Origin: Macrolepiota albuminosa
Lineage: Eukaryota > Basidiomycota > Agaricomycetes > Agaricales > Agaricaceae
Direction: 5' to 3'
NCBI GenBank assembly: GCA_027475525.1
Contig: JAMWFC010000054.1
Coordinates: 1,666,468-1,730,467, forward strand
DNA length: 64,000 nt
The translations under genes were made by a program, and so were the position numbers. The notes beneath the pieces are model-generated. The model was not told the DNA's origin and did not search any database. It saw nothing but the letters and a program-made list of their open reading frames with translations. Below, piece after piece: positions 33,556 through 44,225 of this stretch (position 1 is the first letter of the stretch; each line of letters begins with the position of its first letter).

Positions 33556-33705
33556 GTACTGTCTGTGTATTTATTGGGGTGTTTTTGGAGATATAATTTG
33601 TTGAGACTGCTACCAGGAGGATTACAGTTTTCAGCCCATAATTAAATGTTTATTTTGACTTCTGGTGCATGTTGTGTCCCTGACTGCTAGTCAGCATTGT
33701 ATCAG
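33556..33705 (-). repeat. Repeat X, minus-orientation copy, right part
   Basis: Continues the repeat broken at 21923 by the insertion of element G. It matches 16668-16820 in inverse orientation (ATTAAATGTTTATTTTGACT block and flanks). On its right, the protease start of element Y ends abruptly at STTIGITLIQC. Confidence 0.6.
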
Positions 33706-36520
33706 TGTTATGCCTATAGTAGTACTCTCTGGGTTTCACAACATCCAGGCTGGATGTTCATTGACATCTACATATGTTACCAAGCACTCCTTCTCCTCAG
33801 GAGTATAACATGGCTGCAGCAACTTATTAGTTGCTTTTTGCCAGGTTATGCATCTCATCCAGACATGCTGATCTCTCTGGCACTCTGTCAGTGCAAACAA
33901 GTATTCATTCTCATCATCACAAGTATAGTAGTCACTGTCATACACATCCACTGCAACATATTCATTGCCATCAATGTGAATGCTTTCAGTGTCATCTATG
34001 TCCAAGCTGTCAGCCACTTCTTGCAGCTCCTCCTCAGCCTCCTTGACAACTTTGCCATCTTTGTTGTTACTGATGACATCACTCAGAGCTGCGGCCATAT
34101 GGGCCACACAAATGTGTGCCTTGGGAGGGGCAAGATATTCCTTAGTGAAATGCCCAACCCTCCCACAGTTGTAACACCCTGGAGAGTCTTCTGCAGGCCT
34201 TCTCTGGGTTGCTTCTGCAACCACATTAGATTTGCTTACTACACATGCTCCAAGCATGGAAGCCTTTCTAGTGGCCACCTGATCCTGACCTGAATAGGGT
34301 CAACTATCTTTTACTGGCAGATATCCAGCAGGTTTTGGTTTAGGCTGCTGACCTACCAGAATTGTCTTGCAGACAACAAATTGTGGATTGCAATTGTTCT
34401 TCATATCTGACCATTTGGCAAGAAAGATTCATACCTTCACTACTTAATAGTTCACCAGTCCTTGGCATGAACTACACTGCTCATAATAATTTGCAATTCA
34501 TATTAACTGCTCATATCTAATGGCATGCACCAAGAACTCAGTCACTGTATTGACATCTGGAGACAGATTGTTATCATATTTCAATGCCCTCCTCATATCT
34601 GCTGGTATTCCATCCAGAAATGTCTCTCTAATTCTGTATTTGTCTGGATAGATAGCTATATTCTGTGCATGACCATCAGATTTGCAAGGACTTACCCTGG
34701 CAGGGAATTTAAACCTGACTCCAAGAAAGTCATCCACTAGTTGAGTGAGGCAGTCAAGGATCCATACTGCCTCATTCATCCCAGGCATATTTTCATGCAA
34801 ATCATGAGAGGTGGGCATTGAGAATGCCTGAGGGCTGTGAAACAAATGTTTGTTTTCCATTCTCTCTGATTGTGGTGTAGGTTGTTGCCTCACCTCTTAA
34901 TCTGCTGGTAGTCCACCAGACTGCCTGCCACCATTACAATGATTATTATCATCTCAATTGTTCTGTCTATGATCACAACCTCCACTGTTGTTATTGCAAC
35001 AATTCTGCTCTCTTCCATTATAGTGATCACTACTACCATCACTACCCTCTGGATCCCTGTCCAGTTCAGCAGTTTGAGCAGCAAACTGTCACTGCATATC
35101 ATTGATAGGCATCACACCTTCATGCTCTCCAAAAACTATTCCCTGGTCATCAATTAACGACTCACCATGATTATGCAAATCCTGGTTGCATATCTTCTGA
35201 TAGTTAACATGTTCATTCTAATTGTCCACCAAGTGGACATGTCTTGCTATGTGTTGTGGTCATGTTTGTTCATCAAGGATGTGGACCTTGTCCACCTCTT
35301 CCTTGATAGTGACCTGCTTTTGAGGTGTTTTAACCTCCTGAGCAGCAACTGGTACTTCTGGCTCTGCCAGAGTTGTTGTCACAGTCTCCACTTCAGACAA
35401 TGCCTGGTGAGGCACTCTGCTTACATTCTGTTGATGGTTTGTGGCATTCTGATGCCTAATATAGTCTTGCTGAGACTCATTTGCCTGACAAGACATGTTC
35501 AACAACTCCATTGCATCTGTAATCAATGGCGCTCATCAGTGCACACTCATTTCACATTCTACTGAGTCAGCCAGAAGTGGCTATTGAGACTACTGACCCT
35601 TGCACTGCTTTGTGCTTGAGATACTCCACCACTTTGAGTTTGAAGATATGCACAAATAATTCAATGTATTCTGTCAAATCTGCATGAGGTATATTGTGGC
35701 TCCCAGCAGCTAGTAACTGTAGATGCTTCACTACATAAAGCTGCAGATGCTTTTGCATTGATTTCTTGGTGACCAATGGATATTGGTCCAGCACCAGTTG
35801 TAACTAGATAGACAAGGTTGAATGCAACCTCTTACTCTCCTCATCATCTGAGAAATCTAGTTTGGATTCTAAATTCAGAACTTTCCTGAGGCCTTCATGC
35901 CTCACCTGTGGCTGTTTGCCAATCACTACAAGCAACTCCTGGTCATTAGGTGCCAAAGGCACCTTCCCTGGCCATACAACATTGTTGTCCTCCTTGCTAA
36001 CCCTTATTGTCAGTCCTTGCTGCTACACATATGTTGTCAACAACAACTGTTCTGGTCCAGCAGCAGTGTCTGCCACATACTCCAAATGCCACTCAGTTGG
36101 GGCAGTCTAGAACAGGGTACTATGCACAAAAAGACTGCCTTGCACCAGCTCCAAATACTGTGTAAGGTCTGGTTGGCCTTCAGACTGAGCTGATGAGCTC
36201 TCAGGCAATACCAGATACATCAGTGAAGGCATCTGGCTTGCTGATAGCAACACTTCTGAGACCGCAGATCTCTCCCCTGGTTTACCAACAGGCCTCACAA
36301 TGGACATCATCCATGACATGGATAGCCTACCTGGCATTCCAAAGCTTGCACTAGCACCGCAAGATAACTTTTCATCTCACTTTGGCAGGGCTGGTAAGTA
36401 GATGCAGCTTGCATCTTCACAGCTTGAGACAAAGGTAGGTCACCTGTATCTGGGAAAGAAGGGTCTGGATCAAGATAGCCAGTCATGGAAGCACATTTTT
36501 AATGTGATGCCAACAGAAGT
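33706..36520 (-). pseudogene. Element Y gag and start of protease, decayed
   Basis: Minus-strand pieces match gag of element G throughout. At 35794-35567: HLQLLAAGSHNIPHADLTEY. At 34893-34498: DGHAQNIAIYPDKYRIRETF, then DGIPADMRRALKYDNNLSPD and TEFLVHAIRYEQ. At 34278-33736: a CCHC knuckle CYNCGRVGHFTKEY (last Cys changed to Tyr) and CLVTYVDVNEHPAWML. The protease motif that follows reads NPESTTIGI where G has DSGSTTSGI, so the catalytic Asp is lost. Many stops separate the pieces. Confidence 0.82.
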
Positions 36521-36610
36521 CAAGAGTTTTTTGATGAGTTGCCTAGTCAGTAACAAGCCTAGAGTCTAGAGCCAATAGCAGTAGAGCCAATAGCAGAAGA
36601 CTTAAAAAAA

Positions 36611-36786
36611 TGTAACTGCTGGTTATGAGTTAGAACCTTCTTGTGTGTATCACACAATACTAAATCAGACCGCTTTATCAGATTTGACTAGTACTAAGAG
36701 TGAATACAAGATGTTATCTTATATAATACTCTACTGTCTGCTAATAGTGTTGTTGATGCTTGTAACAAGTGTGACACTCCGTTACA
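36611..36786 (-). repeat. 5' LTR of element Y
   Basis: A 176 bp LTR from TGTAACTGCTGG to CTCCGTTACA is followed by GTATC (36787-36791), which also precedes the other LTR at 11745-11749. Its inner side begins, on the minus strand, with seven T and AAGTC, again lacking a TGG primer-binding start. It resembles the LTR of G loosely (TGTAAC start; ATCAGACC block). Confidence 0.92.
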
Positions 36787-38546
36787 GTATCCAAGTAATT
36801 TTTTCAAATTCTTTTTAAATCAGAGTTGACCTGTCTATTCATTGCAACTTCAGACCAGGTTTCATTGGGACAAAAAGAGGAGACACTTGAAGTTGTCATA
36901 CTAGGCTATGTTGGAAATGGAATCCAATATCTAGATAACATGTGTATGCATAAGTAATATTCCTCAGTCACGTATAAATGACTGTATTATTTGTACCTAG
37001 ATAACATGCATATGCGTAAGTAATATTCTAGGTAATTAGGTTAGTCATTTTAATGGATAAGATATCTAATGTGATGCACCCTTAGTCACATATAAATGAC
37101 TGAGGGTGCATAGCTATGAGTGGCAATATATATACTGTGAGATGGACAAAGCAGACGTTCGTACAAAGCAGACATTTTCTGTAGTGGCCACATGTGGCCT
37201 TATTGTGCTCATGGTATTTCACATTAGTCACATTTGTGATGTCATATGTGATGTCCCAACAGGCTATTAGTTGGTCAATAAAGTTAATTTGGAATACAAA
37301 AACCTGTCTGTTGACTTTGTCCCATTCTACTGCCATGCCTACTATAATCTAGATCTGAAATTGTCCACATTTTTTTAAATTGTTTTTTTTAAGTGTGGTT
37401 TGCTTCCTTATTGCTCACAATAGATAGAAAATTGTCCACATGTATGCCTATTATCATTGTGCCTTGGTCAGTTCTTCTTTAATAAAAGCATGCCTTACAC
37501 TCCAACTAGTTGAACCCAAGCTTTCTCTTCACATTGTCTAAAGTCTTCTTCCATATCTGTCCTGCTTGCTTCATACAATATATGGATCAATGTCACTTGC
37601 AAATCCAGTCTTCTTTCTCTGTTCTTTCAAAAATTTTTGGTTGTTGCATGAATATCTGCTCCTCCTCCACAAAGATCCCATTCAGAAAAGAAGTTTTGAG
37701 GTCCACTTGCATTGCATCCCAACTCAGTGTGGCCACCATGTGTAGGAGTGTCTGCCAGGATTCTGTGCATGCTCTCAGTGAAGTAGTCTTTTTGTAGTCT
37801 TGTGTGCTATTGAAAAACCTTGGAGGACATGCCAAGTTTTAAATCTAGCGATCTTCCCATTTTCATCTTGCTTGATTATAAACAGGTCATCCTTTGAATA
37901 TCTTCTGGCCAGGTAGTACTTCCTCATGAGGAACCAATTCCCAGACTTCCATTTGATTCAACACGTTGATTTTGTCCTGGTACAATCTTTTTTATGTGGG
38001 CCAGTCTATAGAGTTTTTAGCCTCCTCTAGAGTTTTAGGCATGTCAGGTCAGCCTCTGGTTTAGTGTCAGGTACATCACTGATTGTGCTGAGTGTTGTCA
38101 TGACCTGATTGAGGTTCTCAATGCCTACATCATCATCTCTTAGTACCTCTCAAACTTCTTGACTAAGTTTTTCAAGTGCTCTATGGTTTTCAGTGTGTAT
38201 CTCTCTAACTTGCTCAGCTGACTCCCTGGATTCTCAAACTGCCCTTTTTGTTTGAGTCTCAGCATGATTCTCTTCTGAGTTGGCTTTCATTGTGGGGATC
38301 ATGGTCTGTGTTGAGCAATGTAGGAGTGTAGATTCAGATGGCAGAGGTATGTCTTTGGCTCTCTGTGGCAATGCCTCAGGATCTTGAAGTGTCATCTCAG
38401 ATTGATTCTTCAGGCCCAGCATTGGGGTATGATCATCATCATCAGGAGGTGCTACTTTGTAGAAAAGATGAGGACTTGATTTCTCTCCAATGGTGTCTAT
38501 TGAAGCATGTGTAATTTTAGTTGAGACTGCTTGATTGCTAGCTGGC
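36787..38546 (-). pseudogene. Copia W: integrase end and reverse transcriptase, broken
   Basis: The minus strand carries, from right to left, a hydrophilic integrase-RT linker (38554-38234), then GNWFLMRKYYLAR-like sequence, the RT start (TLSWDAMQVDLKTSFLNGIF and IFMQQPKIFERTEKEDWICK at 37835-37593), a later RT segment (MAVEWDKVNRQVFVFQINFI at 37336) and VPMKPGLKLQ near 36880. These match the Copia order. A 339 bp insertion (36901-37239) splits the last two pieces. Stops are frequent. Confidence 0.75.
36901..37239. mobile_element. 339 bp insertion in Copia W with a candidate 7 bp target duplication
   Basis: The heptamer TGTCATA lies on both sides (36894-36900 and 37240-37246), and deleting the segment rejoins Copia RT coding sequence. 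The insert contains two diverged copies of CTAGATAACATG plus TATGC and TAAGTAATATTC, and two CCTCAGTCAC/CCTTAGTCAC motifs followed by TATAAATGACTG. There are no clear terminal inverted repeats or coding frame. It may be a solo LTR or a small non-autonomous element. Confidence 0.5.
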
Positions 38547-38690
38547 TGTAACAAAAGTTACTGGTTGTGAGAGCTTAGAGTTCACACTGCACAAAATTAG
38601 ACCAGTCCAGTCTATTGACTATGAAGTATGGAAACAAAAATAAGCTGCTTATTAAGCAGCAAGTATGTAAGTATATAAATATAAAATAGA
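38547..38690 (-). repeat. LTR fragment of a third Gypsy element T
   Basis: From TGTAACAAAAGTTACTGG to about 38690 the sequence matches the LTR of element G with clear divergence (AGAGCTTAGAG; ATTAGACCAGTCCAGTCTAT; TAAGCTGCTTATTAAGCAGC). The right end is not defined, because a short-period repeat follows. Confidence 0.65.
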
Positions 38691-38890
38691 ATTCTAGGTG
38701 CTAACACTTAGCACCTCTTAGCAACCCTTTTGAGTGCCTCTTGGCACTCATCCTTAGTGCCTCATGGTTTCTCTGGAGTGTCTCTTAGCGACTCTTTTCA
38801 GTGCCCCTTAGTGCTTCTCTTTGTGCCTCTTAACACCCTACCTTGGCACCTCTTAGTGCCTTTTCTTAGCACCTCTTAGCACTTTCTTGC
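38690..38890. repeat. Degenerate short tandem repeat (TTAGTGCCTCTTAGCACC type)
   Basis: Variants of CTTAGCACCTCTTAG and TTAGTGCCTC recur about every 15-25 bases. It is a simple minisatellite expansion beside the T element LTR, with no coding sense. Confidence 0.6.
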
Positions 38891-39469
38891 TGCATTTGGA
38901 GCCTTACATAAGTGCCTCCAATTACCTACTTTCCTTGCTACCTACTCCTTGCCTACAGCATGTTTTCTGAGACAACTCTCTTGAACACTTAGCATGCCCA
39001 AAGCAATATTGGCTAAGTAACTGTACTAGTGATAGTGCACCTTAGCTCAATTTGAGCATCATCAATATCAGCTTTGGCAGCTTGCCATTCTATATATGGG
39101 CAGGGCCACATCTTGGCCCTGCCACCATTTCTTCTCCTTCTTCTCCCCCCCCCCCCCTTTGGAGCCACCATGGCTTGAAATAAAGTGGGAAGGTGGGTCT
39201 ATACCCCCCCTCTCCCCCTTCCCAATCACTGGGTTTGCATTTTTTGGACAGAGTTAAATGACTGCAAGGCAGTCAATGTACTCTGTGCAGTGAGGAGGAA
39301 AAAAGAATTGAAGTCTAGCCTTGTTTAAACAATGATTAGCTGAGATATAAGGCAGGGTTCCTTTTGATGGCTGGCCATCAGTTATCATCATCAGCCATCA
39401 CTGATTAATTAGTGATAGTTAATGTATTACCCTGCCACAGCCACTTTCACAATGAATGTGGCTGACTAA

Positions 39470-40170
39470 GACAACTTGTTTTGTCTAGCCAACTGCCCAG
39501 GACATTTTATGCCCTGGAGCTCAATATACTGGTCAAGGGCCAGATCCTTGCACATGTCAAGTGACTCTCATGTAGTGTTTGTTGGACCTTGAGGCCACCA
39601 TCACCCTTTGCACTATCACACATGCTTTGTCTATTCTTTCTTATTTTTCCTTTATTACATTATCCTTTCCTCTTCACATTAATACTCATTTCTATTGACC
39701 CTGCACACTCTACTACTTATATACAGACACTCATACATGAGTACCCTCAGTTCCTTATACAAGACTGAGGGTACATTGCACACATACATTCTTACCAAAT
39801 CATTGTACTGAAGTATTGTACCTATAGATTTACTTGCTTACTCTGTCTTATAGGTATGATTGGAATACAGTTCCTTATACAAGACTGAGGATTTACTTGC
39901 TTACTCTGTCTTATAGATATAGTAAGGTCTTTAATTCTAACAGTGTTGCCAAGGCTCCATTGAATCTTGAATTTCAGACCATTATTGGTCCAACGATAAC
40001 CTATAAAAACCATTCCTGGTCATCTGCCACATCAAAGTCATACGGCTCTGGTGTAGATTGTTGGCAGGTTGATGTGGAGTATATGGATATTTCTGGATGG
40101 GAGGAAGTTGATCTACTAGTATTACCTAAGGAAAGTAACCATGTGGGCTGTCAATACTACTAGTTATTGT
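39470..40170 (-). pseudogene. Gypsy element T: end of integrase, interrupted
   Basis: On the minus strand, PEPYDFDVADDQEWF and GYRWTNNGLKFKIQWSLGNT lie right of a solo LTR, and TWESLDMCKDLALDQYIELQ lies left of it; together they make the chromodomain-like end of a G/Y-type integrase. The ORF1/ORF2 region expected between here and the T LTR is absent, so T is heavily deleted. Confidence 0.7.
39580..39942 (+). repeat. Solo LTR, Copia-like, inside element T
   Basis: A 363 bp segment from TGTTGGACC to ATTCTAACA is flanked by GTGTT on both sides (39575-39579 and 39943-39947) and splits the integrase tail of T between LGNT and TWES. Inside, ATTTACTTGCTTACTCTGTC occurs twice, about 63 bases apart. 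Its end resembles the Copia W LTR end (ATTCTAACA), but the body differs. Confidence 0.88.
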
Positions 40171-40854
40171 TAATTAGTAGTTGTTACATACTTTTTTGAG
40201 CTTGTTGCCACTGCTTCTTGCTTAATCTGGTCAATTTCTTGCACACAGTCTGGACTATAGGCATCATCAAAGCTATACTTATCTTCAGATCAACAACTAT
40301 CCTGTGAATCTGTAACAAAGAACTGTGTGAGTAGAAGTGGATATCTGCAATTATGTTGTGGACTTCCCATCAACTATTTCATCACTGATTGATTTCTTTG
40401 TGATCTTTGGAGGGCGTTCACGTCAAGGAGTACCTAGAAGTCAAGCTTTTTGTCTTGTCTTTTGAACCTTTTGGGTAGCTTTGTTTTGGCATGCAGCAAT
40501 GCAGAAAGTCAGTCAGCTCTGGTTCTGAGTCTATTGAGCCCATTTGGGAATGCAATGACATTGAGAATAAGTTCAAAGAGGAAGAATAAAATAGTATATG
40601 AAAGATATGAGTAAACTCTACGGTACAGTTATTATAATAAATATACGTGTTTAATGATAACTCACCCCTCAGTCCGTAAGATAATCCACTGAGGGTGCCT
40701 GTTAGTGCTACTCTACTTATATATAATACATCATCCATTGTCCATTGTGTATGTTGTGATAATGTGAGGGTGGCCAGTGTGATATAGTGAAAGAGATAAT
40801 GAAAATGACAGACACACTTACGATGTCCCTGCAAGACAGATCGCAACATATCGG
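40171..40854. other. Right edge of the transposon nest, no gene recognised
   Basis: AT-rich, CpG-poor sequence. A minus-strand frame (40858-40418) contains IDSEPELTDFLHC and lysine-rich sequence that may be the start of a retrotransposon gag, but I cannot assign it. The segment around 40640-40740 has LTR-like features (CACCCCTCAGTCCGT; TTATATATAATAC). The duplicated genic block begins at about 40855. Confidence 0.4.
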
Positions 40855-41661
40855 GCATGGTATTATGAAAAGAACCTCGGGTGGAAGTCCTACATGACTG
40901 TTAATCTTGGAGGATCGGGTACGGCAGACACAAGGTAGTCTTGCCGACCCACTTCCCCGTTTTTCGAGTAGACTCTAATGTAAGGGGTCCACCTCCTCAA
41001 CTTGATGCTTCCCATGAACAGTAAGAAACCAAATCTTTACCGTCTTCAATGAGGTTGTGAGTGGCTGGATGTCGGTACATGAGTTCCCTCCAATATGTAT
41101 AATTCGAAAGGCAATTCCAAATGACCGAGAGAGCATAGAATGATAATTATCCGGTCCGATACCTCATTGACAACATGACTGAAAGTATAAGGAGAGGTGA
41201 TGGTTGATCATCAAGGTCTGATTCGTAAACTGACTGTTAAATAGTTCGCGCGTTAGTCAACAAGGGCTGGTAAATGGCTATTCGCATAATCGGAGGATGG
41301 AAAAAGAGGATCACGGTAGTATGTAAATAAACAAGCTGCATCCGAATGTTAACTCTGGCAGAACAATTTTCATTCGGGACGTTTTAAGTCATGAATCAGG
41401 TGTGTATGGTCTTAAAGGCGTCAAGGCGGATCTACTAATGAAGAGATGACTCAAACGGACATACTGCACAAGTGAGTAGATTGGTGATTGGTTATTCATT
41501 TCTAGACGTTGATGCGAGCTGTACAAGGAGGATCGAGCAGAAATGATTCGAACAAAAAGTAGGATGACGATGTGTGGGGATCATGATCTGCTGAAAGACA
41601 ACCATGCACGTTCTAATTGATTATCACTGTATACAAGATCTACACGGACAAAGTTTCAAGT

Positions 41662-43692
41662 TTAAATCGGCTGGATATTGAACAAGGCCAACGTACCAAT
41701 TGGAGATGTGAAGTTATACACCAGATGGTTCACGTTTGAAGTGTACGGATTAGGTCTCGCCATGTTTGATCTTGTAATCTGGTCATTGGTGCCTAATTCG
41801 ACATCATCACCTTTCTTCCTGTTCGGCTTCAATGGTGTGAGGCTCGCGAGATTTTCTTGCTCATCCGCCCAAGACTTATCCGTCGATCCTGTCCGGTCGT
41901 GCTCAGGCATGACACGAACAGCAGATGAATCGATGTAACCAGCTTTATTGTCAATCCCGAGCTCGGACATGGTCCTGGGCGAAGCTGACTTGGGGCTGAG
42001 CACTGGAGTTCCATAGTTGAAAGTGTGCGTTGACTGTTGCGTTGCGTTTATAGATGTAGACTCATTACGTGGCTCGCACCAGCTAGCCCTGTACGAATCA
42101 CCATGTCTTGATTTACTGCGTTTGCGTTCTTCACGAGCTTCAATTTCGCCTTCAATAGAGCGAGGGAAAAAAATCTTTAATGTGCGGCAGTAACTAAATG
42201 ATTCTATGAAAAGGTCGGGATAACACACCACAAGAGTAATTGAAGAAGAAATAGAGCAACCGAATCCTGCTAGCATCGCCAAAAAATCTAGATGTTGATC
42301 AGAATCAGCGCTAAGAATATCTATGATCTGCCCACCTGTCCAAAACCTGCTTTCGTTTATATGATGATGTGGCCGCATACCATCAATACCAAGAATTAAC
42401 AGGGGCATAGTGAACAATAAACGGAAGAAAACACGAATGATCTGGCGTTAAGATTAGAATCGATGTTCAATGCTCACTGCTTTACTACAAGCGACATACA
42501 TTCATTTCGGAGGACTTGGTCAGACGCACAGTTATATTCTTGTCGACGCCTTGAATACGCTGTAGGAAGTGTTCAGTATCAAATCATTCTGATAACGTTA
42601 AACTAGATACCAGGTCATGAAGAAAGCTCGGAAACATGAACCTTGATTAATTCAATGTAAAACGCTCATCAGTGTTCTGATCCCCGTCAGAAGATCATGA
42701 ACTCACAAAATGGGCGCAAACCAAAGTGTTAGCGATAAGCTACCCAGGCTTCCTGCCAAAAATGTACATGCTTCAGACTAATGCCATACGCCTCCATCAG
42801 CGTGGTCCAACATATAACACGTGTCGATGACTAACTTTAAGTGGATCGGAACGAGTGAGAATAGTGATGATGGGCATGTACGTGATGGCGAAAATTGACC
42901 CGGCGACCCATGTCTTAAAGTAGAGGCTGTGGAACCAGTTTTGCTGGATTGTGGAGCCTGCATTGAGAAGAAATAGCCAAAAGCACAGTTCTAAGGAGGG
43001 TAAATGAAATATTTGACGAGCAATCTATAGATATCATTGATAGCTCATACCTTCCAAATGAGTGACCCTGTGGACGTCACCGTGAAGATTTTAACATGTG
43101 TAAAAAGCAAACCATCCACTCACATCTCCAAGCTCCATCCGATGGAGAGACACAGCATCAAGGGGAAGTTGAAATTTTGAGAAAGAGAGCTCCACAAGTC
43201 GAAAGGTTTAGGAATAACTGGATGTAATGCATGAAATAAGCCTTCAGTGTGAATGAAAGATTGCCCTACTTCCGTGAGGAGGAAAATAGATAAAGCCTTC
43301 ATGGTACTTGATGGCTGAAAGACCAATTGAGTACGACGCTGTTAACGGAACTGTTAATAGATATGAGTACTAGCAATGACGGGAAAGAGTCAGTATTTTC
43401 TCAACCCCCCAAACAATTGCATTAGCTGTGCGCACCGTCATAACCCTTTTAAACGTTCCAACGGTTTGCTTCCATCTATAATAACAAATGTTCAGAAAGA
43501 TACATAACCACCGCAGTCCTACTTACCTGAGGCACTTGAATTTATCAAATGACCACAGATGAAAAATGAGGAACATTCCGACCTTTGCGGGCTCTTCGTC
43601 AGCTTTGAAAAATGCTCTACAAGAGAGCAAAGACGTACCAAAGTCGAAAGAATTGCCCACACCAAGAGACTTGCAGGGGCGAGATGAGACAT
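41662..43692 (-). CDS. Multi-pass membrane protein, paralogue B
   Basis: The gene starts at the ATG at 43692-43690 (MSHLAPASLLVW) and ends at 41662. The exon chain parallels paralogue A: GMFLIFHLWSFDKFKCLR, WKQTVGTFKRVMT, YSYLLTVPLTASYSIGLSAI, IIPKPFDLWSSLSQNFN, ELCFWLFLLNAGSTIQQNWF, SLYFKTWVAGSIFAITYMPI, GVDKNITVRLTKSSEMN, IIRVFFRLLFTMPLLILGID, MRPHHHINESRFWTDFLAML and AGFGCSISSSITLV. The cytosolic tail follows (FFPRSIEGEIEAREERK) and ends FNIQPI. The tail has four extra residues (KSAS) compared with A. No stop or frameshift was seen, so unlike its neighbour YAR1 this duplicate seems still under selection. Function unknown; seven-helix receptor-like topology is an inference. Confidence 0.8.
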
Positions 43693-44225
43693 AGCGAGTG
43701 AAGACTTGGGCAGACAACCTTCGGGAGGATCGGTGGGTTCGAATCAGTAGCAGCTGAAGCCTATAAGGATGGTATTAGATTATGCAGTTTTGAGCACTCG
43801 TTACATCGGCAAGGAGACGTGTTGCGCCATATATATGAAAGACCTTCACATGACACAACTATTCCAAGAAGACAATCAATCATTTGATGTAACGTTCGGC
43901 AATGTTTAGCGGTATTTCAGACGCCACTAACACCGAATGTATGTTCAACAGGATCTTGTCTCTCACGCCTGACCGACGCGAGTTCGGAAGATGTTTCGAA
44001 GCTGGAGGCACAGCATGCGATGATGATCTAGGGCTTAAGGCTCGGATTATCCCGACCTCCTAACGCCTGAAGCAGAGCATCTCATCTGGGCAACGCTTAC
44101 ACTGCAAATATAATGCGGAAGTTGGCAGGAATACAAGAACCCTTGACATATTGCTAAGAACATGATGAGAGCAGATCTCTGCATGGCGGTTGAAACGTTG
44201 ATCTTTGATATATGAGGTCACGTGA

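Larger units (their letters stand above)
11750..36786 (-). mobile_element. Gypsy-type LTR retrotransposon Y (old, nested host of G)
   Basis: The element is bounded by related LTRs at 11750-14673 (itself interrupted) and 36611-36786 and by the duplicated pentamer GTATC (11745-11749 and 36787-36791). Read on the minus strand from the right it shows gag with a zinc knuckle, the start of the protease, then (after insertions and a loss of RT) integrase, two downstream coding regions matching ORF1 and ORF2 of element G, a G-rich polypurine tract (TTGGGGGATA) and the 3' LTR. The two LTRs differ at about seven sites by my comparison, all transitions. It contains element G, the Crypton-like insertion, a solo LTR Z and two copies of repeat X. 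Confidence 0.85.
9375..38546 (-). mobile_element. Copia-type LTR retrotransposon W, decayed and split by later insertions
   Basis: Pieces of one minus-strand Copia polyprotein lie either side of element Y. To the right (36787-38546) are the integrase C-terminal side and reverse transcriptase; to the left (about 10690-11749) are the end of RT and RNase H. Across the Y insertion the protein reads continuously: EKITW just right of Y joins IPYCNLVEG just left of it, and the five bases GTATC are duplicated. The element is CpG-poor, carries many stops, and is also hit by a solo LTR (10763-11271) and a 339 bp insertion (36901-37239). Its 5' end is not resolved; sequence from 38547 belongs to a Gypsy fragment. 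Confidence 0.75.

Noticed and set aside
33697..34293. 198-residue plus-strand ORF
   Set aside because: It is the antisense shadow of the Y gag/zinc-knuckle region, which is recognisable on the minus strand.
41829..42014. Short minus-strand ORF inside paralogue B
   Set aside because: It is an alternative frame of the C-terminal tail exon.
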